Positions 17,113 through 26,689 of a stretch of 64,000 bases of DNA are shown here, one piece after another. This DNA comes from Sphingomonas limnosediminicola. GTDB taxonomy: Bacteria; Pseudomonadota; Alphaproteobacteria; Sphingomonadales; Sphingomonadaceae. The stretch lies in contig NZ_BAABBM010000001.1 of the NCBI RefSeq assembly GCF_039537965.1, positions 558,001-622,000 of the forward strand. The letters are read 5' to 3'. Every line of letters starts with the position of its first letter. Within the stretch, counting starts at the first letter, position 1. The notes under the pieces were generated by a model, which was not told where the DNA came from, searched no databases, and saw only the letters and a program-made list of their open reading frames with translations. Position numbers and translations under genes: made by a program.

Positions 17113-17463
17113 ATGGCCACATCGCATCGCATGATCACCCGCGATCAGTGGCGTAAATTCATCGATCATCCGGTCGTCGAATGGAGCATGTTCGGTATTG
17201 GCCTGGTGCTGTTGGCGCTGGCGCCGATCGTCGGCGCACTTCCCGGGCCGGGTGGAATCATCGTCGCGGGCATCGGCCTTGCGCTCGTCCTTCGCACCAG
17301 CATGTGGGCAAAACGTCACTATGTCCGCTTCAAGCGCTGGCAGCCCAAGGCGGGCCGCTGGACGGATTGGGCGCTGAGGCGGAAATCGGCTAAACGGCGC
17401 GAGGAAATCCGCAAGGCGGAGAAGGACCAGGCGCAGCTTCCGGAAACGGGCGGCGCAAGTTGA
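17113..17463 (+). CDS. PGPGW-like small membrane protein
   Basis: This 116-residue protein has a helix-PGPG-helix core (LLALAPIVGALPGPGGIIVAGI) followed by a very basic cytosolic tail with a helical C-terminus. It resembles the putative transmembrane PGPGW family, here with PGPGG. ATG 17113 was chosen; ATG 17131 is a possible second start. A rho-independent terminator follows at 17502. It is the last gene before the rpmH cluster, and its function is unknown. Confidence 0.78.
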   Translation: MATSHRMITRDQWRKFIDHPVVEWSMFGIGLVLLALAPIVGALPGPGGIIVAGIGLALVLRTSMWAKRHYVRFKRWQPKAGRWTDWALRRKSAKRREEIRKAEKDQAQLPETGGAS

Positions 17464-17501
17464 CTTTGCGGCGCCCCTCGCCTATCGGCTCCCACGACAG
17501 C

Positions 17502-17526
17502 GGCTGCCTTCGGGGCAGCCCTTTTT
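17502..17526 (+). terminator. Rho-independent terminator upstream of rpmH
   Basis: GGCTGCC at 17502-17508 pairs perfectly with GGCAGCC at 17514-17520 across a TTCGG loop, followed by CTTTTT. It ends transcription of the PGPGW-like gene and insulates the rpmH cluster. Confidence 0.85.
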
Positions 17527-17555
17527 CTTTGTATTCGAACTTAAAGGCATGAGCG

Positions 17556-17690
17556 ATGAAGCGCACCTTCCAGCCCAGCAATCTCGTCCGCAAGCGTCGG
17601 CACGGGTTCCGGTCTCGCATGGCGACCGTCGGCGGCCGCAAGGTCCTGAATGCCCGCCGCGCCCGCGGCCGCAAGAAGCTCAGCGCCTAA
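17556..17690 (+). CDS. rpmH: 50S ribosomal protein L34
   Basis: A 44-residue frame reads [20 protein letters not shown] and ends GRKKLSA, a canonical L34. AAAGG ends 8 bases before ATG 17556, the expected spacing. Its TAA stop (17688-17690) shares a base with the proposed ATT start of rnpA. It heads the cluster rpmH-rnpA-yidD-yidC-engB that couples ribosome, RNase P and membrane insertion genes in many bacteria. Confidence 0.97.
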   Translation: MKRTFQPSNLVRKRRHGFRSRMATVGGRKVLNARRARGRKKLSA

Positions 17691-18013
17691 TTACCTTACG
17701 GAAACGGGCTGACTTCCTCGCCGCAAATGGCGGGAAGCGCACGACCACCCCAGGCTTCATCCTGCTCGTTCGCGACCGCAAGGACGCGGACTTGTCGATG
17801 CGTGTCGGCTTTACCGTCACCAAGAAGATCGGCGGCGCCGTGGTCCGCAACCGTATGAAGCGCCGCTTCCGTGCCCTCGCACGCGAGATCATGCCCCAGA
17901 AGGGCATCCCCGGTTCAGATCACGTGATGATCGGCCGGGCGCGCGGGATCGAGCGTGATTTCTCTCTTCTCCGCTCGGAGTTCGTGACGGCGCTCGAGGG
18001 TGTCCGCAAATGA
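17690..18013 (+). CDS. rnpA: Ribonuclease P protein component, unusual start
   Basis: The conserved protein begins at [17 protein letters not shown] and includes the RnpA signature AVVRNRMKRRFRALAR; from ATT 17690 it has 107 residues, the usual length. RnpA binds the RNase P RNA and helps mature tRNA 5' ends. No ATG, GTG or TTG lies at the conserved N-terminus. The only canonical in-frame start upstream is ATG 17549, before rpmH, which would overlay the whole of rpmH with a 47-residue low-complexity extension. The ribosome-binding site at 17543-17547 suits rpmH but is too close to 17549. I therefore favour ATT at 17690, overlapping the rpmH TAA (TAATT). The stop overlaps yidD as ATGA. Confidence 0.9.
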   Translation: MTLRKRADFLAANGGKRTTTPGFILLVRDRKDADLSMRVGFTVTKKIGGAVVRNRMKRRFRALAREIMPQKGIPGSDHVMIGRARGIERDFSLLRSEFVTALEGVRK

Positions 18014-18222
18014 TCGCTCGCCTCATGATCCTGATCGCCAAGGCTTGGCAAAAGGGGCCGTCGCAGGTGCTTCCGCCAAGCTGCCGCTATCAGCCAAGCT
18101 GCTCGGCCTATGCGATCACCGCAATAGAACGCTATGGGGCCGCGCGTGGGGGCTGGATGGCGTTGAAACGCATCGGCCGCTGCCATCCCTGGGGCGGCCA
18201 GGGGCTCGACCCGGTACCGTGA
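18010..18222 (+). CDS. yidD: Membrane protein insertion efficiency factor YidD
   Basis: This 70-residue protein shows the full YidD pattern, with PSCRYQPSCSAYAITAIERYG and a C-terminal RCHPWGGQGLDPVP. An amphipathic N-terminal helix should place it on the inner face of the inner membrane, where it assists YidC. ATG 18010 overlaps the rnpA stop (ATGA), and yidC starts 14 bases after its stop. Confidence 0.96.
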   Translation: MIARLMILIAKAWQKGPSQVLPPSCRYQPSCSAYAITAIERYGAARGGWMALKRIGRCHPWGGQGLDPVP

Positions 18223-18236
18223 GGATCTGAAGCCAA

Positions 18237-19931
18237 GTGAACGACAGCAAGAACATGATCCTAGCGGTGGTGCTGAGCGCGCTCGTGCTGCTCGGCTGGA
18301 CCTGGGCGTCGAACAAATATTTCCCGCCGGCGACCCCGCCGAGCACCAAGGTCGAGTATGGCAAGCAGGTCGCCCTGCCCCAGCCGGTGCCGCAGCCCCC
18401 GAAGACCTTGCAGACGCGCGCGCAGGTCCTGAGCGCGAGCCCTCGCGTGCAAATCCGCACATCCTCGTTGATCGGCTCGATCAACCTCAAGGGCGCGCAA
18501 ATCGACGACTTGTTGCTCGTTCGCCAGAAGCAGACGATCGGTCGCGCCTCCATGCCGGTGCGGCTGATGTCGCCGCTCGGCGCGCCGGGGGCCTACGTCG
18601 CCGAGTTCGGCTGGACCGCGCAGGGCACGGCGGCGCCGGATCTCAACACCGTGTGGACGGCGGATTCGAGCGACCTGACTCCCGGCCATCCAGTCACGCT
18701 GAGCACGCAGATGCCGGACGGCGTGCGTTACCAGCTCAAGATTGCGGTAGACGACGGATATCTTTTCACCGTTCGGCAGAGCGCGTTGAACGCCTCGGGC
18801 AAACCAATCGTGCTTCGTGCAGTGGGCTTGGTAAGCCGTGCCACCAAGTCGACGGACCCGACAACCTGGACCAATCACGTCGGCCCCATCAGCGTCTTCA
18901 ACGACGCGGCCAATTACAAGGTCGATTACAAGACCCTCGATGAAGAGAACCAGCGATCGTTCAATAATGTGAACGGCTGGCTGGGCTTCACCGACAAATA
19001 TTGGCTGACTGCCCTAGCGCCGAGCGGCGGGGCAATGAGCGCCGATTTCCGCCGGTCGCCGAGCGGCGGATATCAGGGCGATTACGCGCTCGCACCGCAG
19101 ACCGTCGCGCCCGGCCAGACCGTCACGACCCAAGCCCGCCTGTTCGCCGGTGCGAAGGAGAAGGCGTACCTCGACCGCTACGAGGATGCGGGCATCTCCA
19201 AGCTGTCCAAGTCGATCGACTGGGGCTGGTTCGAGTTCTTCATGCGGCCGATTTTCAAGCTGCTGCTGTTCCTTTTCCACCTGACCGGCAATTTCGGGTT
19301 CGCCATCATCGGGCTGACCCTGATCGTCCGCACGATCCTGTTCCCGGTCGCGCAAAAACAGTTCGCCTCCATGGCGGCGATGCGCAAGGTGCAGCCGAAG
19401 CTTAAGGCGATCCAGGCGCGCTTCAAGGACGACAAGGCGCGTCAGCAGCAGGAGATCCTGAAGCTCTACCAGGCGGAGAAGATCAATCCAGCCGCGGGCT
19501 GCCTTCCGATCGTGCTGCAGATCCCGGTCTTCTACGCGCTCTACAAGGTGCTTCTGGTCAGCGTCGAAATGCGCCATCAGCCCTTCATCCTGTGGATCAA
19601 GGATTTGTCGGCGCCTGACCCGCTGACGCCGCTGAACCTGTTCGGTCTGCTGAACTTCAACCCGCCGACGGCGCTCCACATCGGCATCCTGCCGATCCTG
19701 GTGGGCTTCACGCAGTGGTTGTCGATGAAGCTGAATCCGCAGCCGATGGACCCGGCCCAGGCGCAAGTGTTCGCGATAATGCCGTGGGTGCTGATCTTCG
19801 TGTTCGCGCCGTTTGCGGCAGGCTTGCAGCTCTACTGGATCACCAACAACGTGCTGACCTTGCTCCAACAATGGTGGCTATACCGGAAATTCGGTCTCCA
19901 CTTGGCGGACACGCACCCGGTCCATTCATGA
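18237..19931 (+). CDS. yidC: Membrane protein insertase YidC
   Basis: The protein has 564 residues from GTG 18237. An N-terminal helix ([21 protein letters not shown]), a large periplasmic beta domain (about 60-340) and the conserved five-helix insertase core (about 345-555, with KPQPKLKA-like [16 protein letters not shown] and [20 protein letters not shown]) match Gram-negative YidC. It inserts and folds inner-membrane proteins with or without SecYEG. The stop overlaps engB as ATGA, so the two are coupled. Confidence 0.97.
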   Translation: MNDSKNMILAVVLSALVLLGWTWASNKYFPPATPPSTKVEYGKQVALPQPVPQPPKTLQTRAQVLSASPRVQIRTSSLIGSINLKGAQIDDLLLVRQKQTIGRASMPVRLMSPLGAPGAYVAEFGWTAQGTAAPDLNTVWTADSSDLTPGHPVTLSTQMPDGVRYQLKIAVDDGYLFTVRQSALNASGKPIVLRAVGLVSRATKSTDPTTWTNHVGPISVFNDAANYKVDYKTLDEENQRSFNNVNGWLGFTDKYWLTALAPSGGAMSADFRRSPSGGYQGDYALAPQTVAPGQTVTTQARLFAGAKEKAYLDRYEDAGISKLSKSIDWGWFEFFMRPIFKLLLFLFHLTGNFGFAIIGLTLIVRTILFPVAQKQFASMAAMRKVQPKLKAIQARFKDDKARQQQEILKLYQAEKINPAAGCLPIVLQIPVFYALYKVLLVSVEMRHQPFILWIKDLSAPDPLTPLNLFGLLNFNPPTALHIGILPILVGFTQWLSMKLNPQPMDPAQAQVFAIMPWVLIFVFAPFAAGLQLYWITNNVLTLLQQWWLYRKFGLHLADTHPVHS

Positions 19932-20572
19932 GCGAGGAAGCGGACGAGGTTCTGGCCGAAAGGGCGCGAAAGCTCTTCGCGGGCCCGATCCAGTTTCTGA
20001 AGTCCGCGCCCGAGCTTCAGTTCCTGCCGGATCCGGACGTTCCAGAGATCGCGTTCGCCGGTCGCTCCAACGTCGGCAAGAGCTCGCTGCTCAACGCGCT
20101 GACCAATCGCAACAAGCTGGCGCGCACGTCGAACACGCCGGGCCGCACGCAGGAGCTGAACCTGTTCAACGTTGGCGAGCCGCCGCAGATCAGGCTGGTC
20201 GACATGCCGGGCTATGGCTTCGCCGAAGCGCCAAAGGACATGGTCAGGCGTTGGCGCTTCCTGGTGAACGACTATCTGCGCGGCCGTCTGGTGTTGAAGC
20301 GCGTACTCGTGCTCGTCGATTCCCGGCACGGCCTGAAGGAAGTCGACCGCGAAGTCATGAAGATGCTCGACAACGCCGCGGTCAGCTATCACCTCGTCCT
20401 GACAAAGGGTGACAAGGTGAAACCTTCGGCGCTCGGCGCGTTGTACGAGACGACGGCGATCGAGGCGGCAAAGCACCCTGCTGCCCACCCCTCCATCTTC
20501 ACGACGTCGAGCGAAACGGGTAGCGGGATCGCCGAGTTGCGCACCGCCATCCTCCAAGCCGCGACATCCTAG
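19928..20572 (+). CDS. engB: Ribosome biogenesis GTPase EngB (YihA/YsxC)
   Basis: This 214-residue GTPase has the G1 motif [16 protein letters not shown]3 [11 protein letters not shown] and G4 TKGDKV. These identify EngB, which assists 50S subunit assembly. It starts at ATG 19928 inside the yidC stop (ATGA) and closes the rpmH-to-engB cluster. Confidence 0.96.
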   Translation: MSEEADEVLAERARKLFAGPIQFLKSAPELQFLPDPDVPEIAFAGRSNVGKSSLLNALTNRNKLARTSNTPGRTQELNLFNVGEPPQIRLVDMPGYGFAEAPKDMVRRWRFLVNDYLRGRLVLKRVLVLVDSRHGLKEVDREVMKMLDNAAVSYHLVLTKGDKVKPSALGALYETTAIEAAKHPAAHPSIFTTSSETGSGIAELRTAILQAATS

Positions 20573-20582
20573 GGAGCCTTCC

Positions 20583-21245
20583 TTGTTCAAGCTGATCATC
20601 GGCAACCGTGCTTATTCGAGCTGGTCGATGCGCGGCTGGCTCGCTGCCAAGCAGTCCGGCGAAGAGTTCGAGGAATATGTTGTCCCGATGTTCGATGCCG
20701 ACTGGGAAAAGCGCCGCCAGGGCGATGAATTCGCGCCGTCGCTCGGCAAGGTGCCGATCCTGTGGGACGGCGACTGCGTCGTCTGGGACAGCCTGGCGAT
20801 CATCGAATTCCTGGCTGACCGCGTCGGCCACGCGCTTTACTGGCCTGAGGACGTGACAGCGCGCGCTGTTGCGCGCTCGATGTCGGCTGAAATGCACTCC
20901 GGCTTCGCGAACCTGCGCCGCGAACTGCCGATGAACGTGCGCAAGAGCTTCCCCCCCAAGGACCTTACCGACGAGGTGCGCGACGAGATCGACCGCATCA
21001 TGCAATTGTGGGCGCAGGCCCGCGCACGCTTCGGCGGCACGGGCGACTTCCTGTTCGGCGAATGGTGCGCGGCTGACATGATGTACGCGCCCGTCGTGAC
21101 GCGTTTCATCACTTATGGGGTCGCCGTGCCGAATTTCGCCGGTGTCTACATGAAGGCAGTGCTGTCGCATCCGCACGTCGCGGAGTGGATCGACAAGGCC
21201 CAGGACGAGCCCTGGGTCATCGAGCAGTACGAGGCTGCCGCCTAG
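20583..21245 (+). CDS. Glutathione S-transferase family protein
   Basis: The protein has 220 residues. The thioredoxin-like N-terminal domain (LIIGNRAYSSWSMRGWLAAK; PSLGKVPILWDGDCVVWDSLAIIEFLA, with the cis-Pro VPIL and the glutathione-contacting DS) is followed by an all-helical C-terminal domain. The TTG start at 20583 follows AGGGAG 7 bases upstream. The specific substrate is unknown. It lies 10 bases after engB and ends against a convergent cupin gene. Confidence 0.88.
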   Translation: MFKLIIGNRAYSSWSMRGWLAAKQSGEEFEEYVVPMFDADWEKRRQGDEFAPSLGKVPILWDGDCVVWDSLAIIEFLADRVGHALYWPEDVTARAVARSMSAEMHSGFANLRRELPMNVRKSFPPKDLTDEVRDEIDRIMQLWAQARARFGGTGDFLFGEWCAADMMYAPVVTRFITYGVAVPNFAGVYMKAVLSHPHVAEWIDKAQDEPWVIEQYEAAA

Positions 21246-21713
21246 CTACTTCAGGCGGCCAGCGCTTTCGTATGGCGTTCCATCTTTGTGGACGTACGAA
21301 CCCTCTCCAGTAAACGCGAGATCGATGTCGGAATAGCCGCCGCCGGTGTTCGTACCGCCGCCGACGACAACGAAGCTGCAATCTTGGCCGCTCTCATTCC
21401 GAAGGTGATGGCCGTTCGTGCTGCCCTTCGGCCACACCGCAATATCGCCCGGGCGCAGGAGGATGCGACCGTCATCCTCAACCAGAATCGCCTCGCCCGA
21501 CAGCATGACGAGGAACTCATCTTCCCCATCGTGCCAATGACGCTGGGAAGACCATGCGCCAGGCTTCAGCACTACGTGACTGACGCCGAAATCGGTGAGC
21601 CCAGTTGCTGGGCCAAGGCGTCGGTACCATCGCCCCCGAACATCCTCATTAAACGGCGATGGGTAGCCGGTGCGGTTCACCTGCTCGATGCTTTCCAATT
21701 CCACCTTGGGCAC
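21246..21713 (-). CDS. Cupin domain protein
   Basis: This 155-residue protein is a single beta-barrel cupin. Motif 1 is GAWSSQRHWHDGEDEFLVMLSG, with His-His-Glu metal ligands, and motif 2 is LRPGDIAVWPKGSTNGHHL. GTG 21713 with AAAGGA 8 bases upstream was preferred over the longer frame to 21770, which would run into dapE. Small cupins may be sugar isomerases, oxygenases or binding proteins, and no specific role can be assigned. It is divergent from dapE, 27 bases away. Confidence 0.82.
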   Translation of the reverse strand: MPKVELESIEQVNRTGYPSPFNEDVRGRWYRRLGPATGLTDFGVSHVVLKPGAWSSQRHWHDGEDEFLVMLSGEAILVEDDGRILLRPGDIAVWPKGSTNGHHLRNESGQDCSFVVVGGGTNTGGGYSDIDLAFTGEGSYVHKDGTPYESAGRLK

Positions 21714-21740
21714 GCCGATTTCCTTTGCTAGGCCGCAATC

Positions 21741-22865
21741 ATGTCGCTCGACCCCATCGCGCTTGCGCAACAGCTGATCAACTGTCCGAGCATCACGCCA
21801 GCGCGGGGCGAGGTGTTCGATGCCCTGGAATCAGCGCTGAAGCCGCTGGGTTTCGAGGTTCACCGCTGGGTAATGGGTGAAGCGCCCGACGGTCCGACCG
21901 AGAACATGGTCGCCATGCGTGGTTCAGGCGCGCCGCACTTCGGCTTCGCGGGGCACCTCGACGTTGTCCCTGCCGGCGAGGGCTGGACCGGCGACGCGTT
22001 CGAGGGCCGGATCGAGGACGGGATACTCGTCGGCCGCGGCGCCAACGATATGAAGAGCGCCATTGCCGCCTTCGTCGCCGCGATCAGCCGCGTCGAGCAG
22101 TCCGGTGGAACGGTCTCGCTGCTCATCACCGGCGACGAGGAAGGCTATGCGACCTACGGCACGCCACGCATCATCGACTGGCTGAACGAGCGGCAGATCC
22201 GCCCCGACATGATCCTGATCGGCGAGCCGACCTCCGTGGATCGTCTGGGCGACACCGTGAAAATCGGGCGACGTGGGTCGGTCAACATGTGGATCGAGGT
22301 GCCGGGCGTTCAGGGCCACGTGGCCTACCCCGATCGCGCGACCAACCCGATCCCCGAGCTAGCCCGCGTCGTCGCGGCGCTGAGCGCGGTCCATCTCGAC
22401 GACGGCACTCGGCAATTCCCGCCGTCAAACCTCGAATTCACCGCCATTTCGACGCCGACGAGTGCGAGCAATGTCATTCCCGGGTCCGCGACCGCCCAGC
22501 TCAACATCCGTTTCAACAACCTTCAACGCGGCGCCGACCTGGTGAAGATGGTCGAGAAAATTACGGCGCGCGAGGCGCCGGGAAGCGAGGTCCGCGCTCG
22601 TATCTCTGGCGAAGCATTTCTTACGCCGCCCGGCCAACTCTACGACGTCATCGTCGAGGCAATTGAAGAAGAAACGGGGGCGAAGCCCGAACTGTCGACC
22701 AGTGGCGGCACGTCCGACGGACGCTTCCTTATCCAGCTTTGCCCGGTGGTCGATTTCGGCCTGCCCAACGCGACCATGCATAAGGTTGGCGAGTGCGCAG
22801 CGGTCGAGGACATTTTGGCCCTCTCGCGGATTTATGAGCGAATCCTAAGCAAGGTCGTCGGCTGA
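21741..22865 (+). CDS. dapE: Succinyl-diaminopimelate desuccinylase
   Basis: This 374-residue M20-family hydrolase shows metal site motifs FAGHLDVVPAGEGW and GRGANDMKSAIAAFV, the catalytic Glu in LITGDEEGYA, and the family-specific TSGGTSDGRFL near the C-terminus. It hydrolyses N-succinyl-LL-DAP to LL-DAP in lysine and peptidoglycan synthesis. A DUF486 gene starts 27 bases later on the same strand. Confidence 0.95.
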   Translation: MSLDPIALAQQLINCPSITPARGEVFDALESALKPLGFEVHRWVMGEAPDGPTENMVAMRGSGAPHFGFAGHLDVVPAGEGWTGDAFEGRIEDGILVGRGANDMKSAIAAFVAAISRVEQSGGTVSLLITGDEEGYATYGTPRIIDWLNERQIRPDMILIGEPTSVDRLGDTVKIGRRGSVNMWIEVPGVQGHVAYPDRATNPIPELARVVAALSAVHLDDGTRQFPPSNLEFTAISTPTSASNVIPGSATAQLNIRFNNLQRGADLVKMVEKITAREAPGSEVRARISGEAFLTPPGQLYDVIVEAIEEETGAKPELSTSGGTSDGRFLIQLCPVVDFGLPNATMHKVGECAAVEDILALSRIYERILSKVVG

Positions 22866-22892
22866 GCGTCAGTCGGCAATCAAGGGACGAGC

Positions 22893-23228
22893 ATGACCAC
22901 GATCATCCTGCTGACGCTGTCGAACATCTTCATGACAATGGCTTGGTACGGCCAGCTCAAGTTTCCAAACTGGACGATCCCGATGGCGATTATCGTTGGC
23001 TGGGGCATCGCATTATTCGAATATTGCCTCGCCGTGCCGGCCAACCGCATCGGCTATGCGCAAGGCTTCACCGGCGGGCAGCTCAAGATCATCCAGGAAT
23101 TGATCACGCTGATCGTGTTCGCGATCTTCGCGACGGTGGTGCTCAAGGAGCCGATTGGCTGGCGCTACTTGGGCGCCGTCCTTTGCATCGCAGGCGCCGC
23201 GATGTTTATGTTCGTGGGGCGGAGTTAG
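22893..23228 (+). CDS. DUF486 (DMT-like) small membrane protein
   Basis: This 111-residue protein has four membrane helices and the DUF486 signature FEYCLAVPANRIGYAQGFTG, with FMTMAWYGQLKF near the start. The family belongs to the drug/metabolite transporter superfamily; its substrate is unknown. The stop overlaps the convergent GGDEF-EAL gene by 4 bases. Confidence 0.88.
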   Translation: MTTIILLTLSNIFMTMAWYGQLKFPNWTIPMAIIVGWGIALFEYCLAVPANRIGYAQGFTGGQLKIIQELITLIVFAIFATVVLKEPIGWRYLGAVLCIAGAAMFMFVGRS

Positions 23229-24907
23229 GCAACCGACCTCGCGCCGCGGTCGGCGTTGCCGACCCATGCCACGAACTCCTCCTCGAACATCGGTTCGGCG
23301 AAGACGAAGCCCTGCACCGTGTCGCAGCCCATGGCGCGCAGAATGTCGGCCTGCGCGACCGTTTCGACGGCCTCGGCGACGACCTCGCAATCGACGCCCT
23401 TGATGAGCTGGATCACGGCCTGAACGACAACGCGCGCCTTCTCCGAAGTCTCGATGTCGGCAATCAGCGACGGATCGAGCTTCACGCGGTCGAGCGGCAT
23501 CGCGCGCAGGCGAGCAAGGTTCGAATAGCCGGTCCCGAAATCGTCGATCGCTATCCTCGCACCATCGTCGCGGAGCGACGCAATTTCAGCCAGCACCGCT
23601 TCGCTGACTTCCATGGCTGCGCTCTCGGTAAACTCCAGCTCGATAAGCGACAGAGGAACGTCGGCATCCGCGAAGGCCTGGCGAACCTTCAGGAAGAAGT
23701 CGGCGCGGTCCACCTGGCGCGGGCTGATGTTAAAAGCGAGCCGCCCGCGGAAGCCGTTGCGGTGCCAGTTGCCGAGAATCGACGCGACCTCCCCGATGAC
23801 CCAGTCGCCAATCTCGGCAATGATGCCGGTCTTCTCCGCAATCGGAATGAAGCTGTTGGGCATCCGCAGCCCGTCGCGCGGATGGTTCCAGCGAAGCAGC
23901 GCTTCGGCCCCGCAGACCTCACCGGTGACGAGACTCATTTGCGGCTGGAACGCCATCACGAAATCGCCGCGCTGGACGGCTTCGGTCAGCGCCTTTTCGG
24001 TGTCCACCTTTTCCTGATGCTCGGCGGCGAGGCCGGCGTTGAACAGGAAGTGCTGTCCCCCACCCCTCGACTTTGCGTGGTACATCGCAATGTCGGCGGC
24101 CCGCATCAGCGCTTCGATACTCGAGCCGTGGTCAGGCGAAATGGCGACGCCGATTGAGGCGCCAATCTCGACACTGTGTGCGCACAGTTCGAACGGCTCG
24201 GCGATCGCGACGACCACGCGACGCGCGATTCGCTCGATCTCTTCGGACGATCCGATCTCCGAGAAGAACATCGTGAATTCGTCGCCCGCCAGACGCGCAA
24301 GCAAGGGACGCGTCTTGGCGTCACCATTATGCTCCGCATTGACGACGACCCGCAGGCGGTTCGCCACCATAATCAGTAGCTGATCTCCGCGAGCGTGGCC
24401 GAGGCTGTCATTGACCATCTTGAAGCGGTCGAGGTCGACGAACAGCATCGCCGACTTCATGCCCTCGGATGCACCGCTCAGCATCTTGTCTGCTTCGGAC
24501 CGGAAATGCAGCCTATTCGGCAGCGACGTGACCGGATCGTACATGCCGAGCGAATGGGCGTTCTCAATCGACGTGCGCACCTCCGCAAAGAGCGAATCCA
24601 CGGCGGCGGCAAGCTTCGGCATCGAGCGGCGGAGGCTCGCTGGTGCCGGTGAAACGAGATCGCCATCCTCGACGGCGAGGAGACGGTCGCTCAACGCGGC
24701 AAGGGCCCGCGCGCTTTCGCTGTTCGGTCGTTCGGACGCCACGTAGCTGATCAGGAGGCAGAAGACGCCTGCGGCAAGCGCGGCGACGATCTTCTGGTCG
24801 AACTCCGTGATGTAGAGGAGCGCGGCCAGCGAGAAGACGAAGGAGGCGAAGCCAGCGGCACACGACAGGATCGCGTTGCTGATCTTCTGGGCCGTGCCTG
24901 CTTTCAT
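23225..24907 (-). CDS. Membrane GGDEF-EAL protein (c-di-GMP turnover)
   Basis: The protein has 560 residues. Two N-terminal helices (about 10-32 and 38-57) anchor it. The GGDEF domain (about 120-290) has the variant AGDEF at 207-211. The EAL domain (about 305-545) keeps EALLRW at 335, NISPRQ at 394, the metal site DDFGTGYS at 455-462 and the late AEAVET Glu. The phosphodiesterase site looks intact. The A-G-D-E-F variant often remains active, so it may be bifunctional. It would act at the inner membrane on cyclic di-GMP, which a tandem PilZ protein at 63 kb could sense. Confidence 0.93.
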   Translation of the reverse strand: MKAGTAQKISNAILSCAAGFASFVFSLAALLYITEFDQKIVAALAAGVFCLLISYVASERPNSESARALAALSDRLLAVEDGDLVSPAPASLRRSMPKLAAAVDSLFAEVRTSIENAHSLGMYDPVTSLPNRLHFRSEADKMLSGASEGMKSAMLFVDLDRFKMVNDSLGHARGDQLLIMVANRLRVVVNAEHNGDAKTRPLLARLAGDEFTMFFSEIGSSEEIERIARRVVVAIAEPFELCAHSVEIGASIGVAISPDHGSSIEALMRAADIAMYHAKSRGGGQHFLFNAGLAAEHQEKVDTEKALTEAVQRGDFVMAFQPQMSLVTGEVCGAEALLRWNHPRDGLRMPNSFIPIAEKTGIIAEIGDWVIGEVASILGNWHRNGFRGRLAFNISPRQVDRADFFLKVRQAFADADVPLSLIELEFTESAAMEVSEAVLAEIASLRDDGARIAIDDFGTGYSNLARLRAMPLDRVKLDPSLIADIETSEKARVVVQAVIQLIKGVDCEVVAEAVETVAQADILRAMGCDTVQGFVFAEPMFEEEFVAWVGNADRGARSVA

Positions 24908-24984
24908 CTTTGCTGTGCGCCCTGCACGGCGGCCATTTCCGCCTGACGCACCCGCGTTAAAGAATAGGGGTTAAGAAAATGTCA

Positions 24985-25515
24985 TCAGCGCTCAGATTTG
25001 CGGCGGAGAATCAGGTAGAGGCTCCCGCCCCCGCCGTGCCGCCGATGAGCGCCGCGAACCGCGGCGATTTTCGCTGCGTGACGGGAGTGCGCGAGCCAGT
25101 CGTGAACCGCGGCGCGAATCCGGCCGCGCTGCACCGGCGGATCGCCCGGGCGGTGGTGGCCGGTGATCAGCAATAACACGCGGTCACCACGGTTAATGGC
25201 CCGCTCCAATTCGCTGTCGATCGCCTGCCATGCCTGAGCGAGGTTCATCCCGTGAAGGTCGAGCACGTGGTCAGGCGCTATCGATCCCGAGCGCAATTTC
25301 TTGTCCCACGTGCCGTCAAGCGTGGTTCCCGGCCTGACCGACGGCGGGGTAAGGGTGACAGGCTTGGGACGAACGGGCTGGACGACACGATTGGCCGGCG
25401 CCGGTTGCGGCGCCTTTTCAGCGCGTTGCGGCTGAACCTTCTCTCGCGATAGCGGGGCGATCGTCGCGGTTACGCGCGCCCAGAGCTCCGCCTCTTCAGG
25501 GCTGAGCTTGCGCAC
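24985..25515 (-). CDS. Smr domain protein
   Basis: This 176-residue protein has a disordered Pro/Arg-rich N-terminal half and a C-terminal Smr domain (about 90-176). The conserved motifs are LDLHGMNLAQAWQAID, VLLLITGHHRPGDP (the GxGxH-type site reads TGHH here) and GGGGSLYLILRR. Smr domains are small nucleases related to the MutS2 C-terminus. GTG 25515 overlaps the mltA 3' end by 20 bases, so the two are co-transcribed. Confidence 0.88.
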   Translation of the reverse strand: MRKLSPEEAELWARVTATIAPLSREKVQPQRAEKAPQPAPANRVVQPVRPKPVTLTPPSVRPGTTLDGTWDKKLRSGSIAPDHVLDLHGMNLAQAWQAIDSELERAINRGDRVLLLITGHHRPGDPPVQRGRIRAAVHDWLAHSRHAAKIAAVRGAHRRHGGGGSLYLILRRKSER

Positions 25516-26689
25516 GGGCAGCCGTGCCCTTCGGCAACAGGATCAGCGATTCTCCGGAGCCCGACATGCCGCCGGCGATCGCCACGGCTTCGGCGCCGGC
25601 GCCCCAGAAGGTGTCGAACCGGTTCGGGCCCTTGATCGCGCCACCGGTATCCTGCGCCACCCATAGGCCATTCGCCTCGTTGCGATCGAGCATGAGGTAG
25701 ATGGGCGCGCCGAGCGGGACATAGTTGGGGTCGGCCGCGACGCTCGCGTGCGGAGTCACTGGAACGCTCAAGGCGCCGAGGGGACCTGGCCCGGTCAGCT
25801 CCTTGAAGAATACGTAGGACGAATTCTCCCGCATCAGCGCTCTGCCCTGGTCGGGATTGGCGCGGATCCAGTCCTTGATTGCCTGCATGTTGGCACCGCC
25901 TGGCGGAAGCAGGCCCCGGTCGCGAAGCAGTCGCCCAATCGCGACATAATCACGGCCGTTCTGCCCCGCGTAGCCGACGCGCATCACCGTCCCGTCGTCG
26001 AGATGAATGCGTCCCGAGCCCTGGATTTCGAGGAAGAAGAGGTCGACCGGATCCTTCGCCCAGACCAGTTCCAGACCCTTCCCGTTGAGAGCCCCGTCCT
26101 CGATCTCGGCGCGCGTGAAATAAAGGACGCAGGTGCCGGTTTGGTCGACGCGGCCGCGGCCTGTCGTGCCATCCGCCTTGGTGCAGCGAATTAGATCGGG
26201 CGGCACGCGATAGATCGGGATGTAACCCGGCTGCTGCGTGCGTGAGCCTTCGATCTCCGGCTCATAGTAGCCTGTGGCGAACGCCTTGCCGTCGCCGACC
26301 CTCACCCAATCGAAGCCATAGTAGAAGAAGCCCGGCGCATATTCCCCGCTGAGCGTCGCCGCCTGTGCGCATAGCGCCGACCAATCGACGGGCTGCGTGA
26401 GCCCCGACTGATCCTGGCGACGGGTGAGCACGGGGCAACTCGTCTTGAACGCGGCCAGCGCGCGTTCAGCCTCGTCCGCCTTCAACGTGCGAGGCGCTTC
26501 CGCCTTGATCCCAATCTGCCGCGCCGTCGGCGGCACCGGGGGCGCTGGCGGAGGAGTCGGAGCTGGAGCAGGGGTGGTAACGGGCGCCGGAACAGGCGTC
26601 GGCGCTTCAGGCGGCGGGAGCGGCCTCGAGGCGCAAGCGGAAAGCAGAGCGAAAGTCAGGAGGGCTAGCGCCCGGCGCGAAGAACTCAC
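25496..26689 (-). CDS. mltA: Membrane-bound lytic murein transglycosylase A
   Basis: The protein has 397 residues from GTG 26689, whose GTGA overlaps the stop of the timA-like gene. A lipoprotein signal ends at LLSACAS. A Pro-rich linker leads to the MltA barrel (ATGYYEPEIEGSR, DLFFLEIQGSGRI) and the 3D domain (VAQDTGGAIKGPNRFDTFWG) with its catalytic Asp residues. It cleaves glycan strands to 1,6-anhydro-MurNAc at the outer membrane. It sits in the run timA-mltA-smr, which is common in sphingomonads. Confidence 0.94.
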   Translation of the reverse strand: MSSSRRALALLTFALLSACASRPLPPPEAPTPVPAPVTTPAPAPTPPPAPPVPPTARQIGIKAEAPRTLKADEAERALAAFKTSCPVLTRRQDQSGLTQPVDWSALCAQAATLSGEYAPGFFYYGFDWVRVGDGKAFATGYYEPEIEGSRTQQPGYIPIYRVPPDLIRCTKADGTTGRGRVDQTGTCVLYFTRAEIEDGALNGKGLELVWAKDPVDLFFLEIQGSGRIHLDDGTVMRVGYAGQNGRDYVAIGRLLRDRGLLPPGGANMQAIKDWIRANPDQGRALMRENSSYVFFKELTGPGPLGALSVPVTPHASVAADPNYVPLGAPIYLMLDRNEANGLWVAQDTGGAIKGPNRFDTFWGAGAEAVAIAGGMSGSGESLILLPKGTAARAQAQP

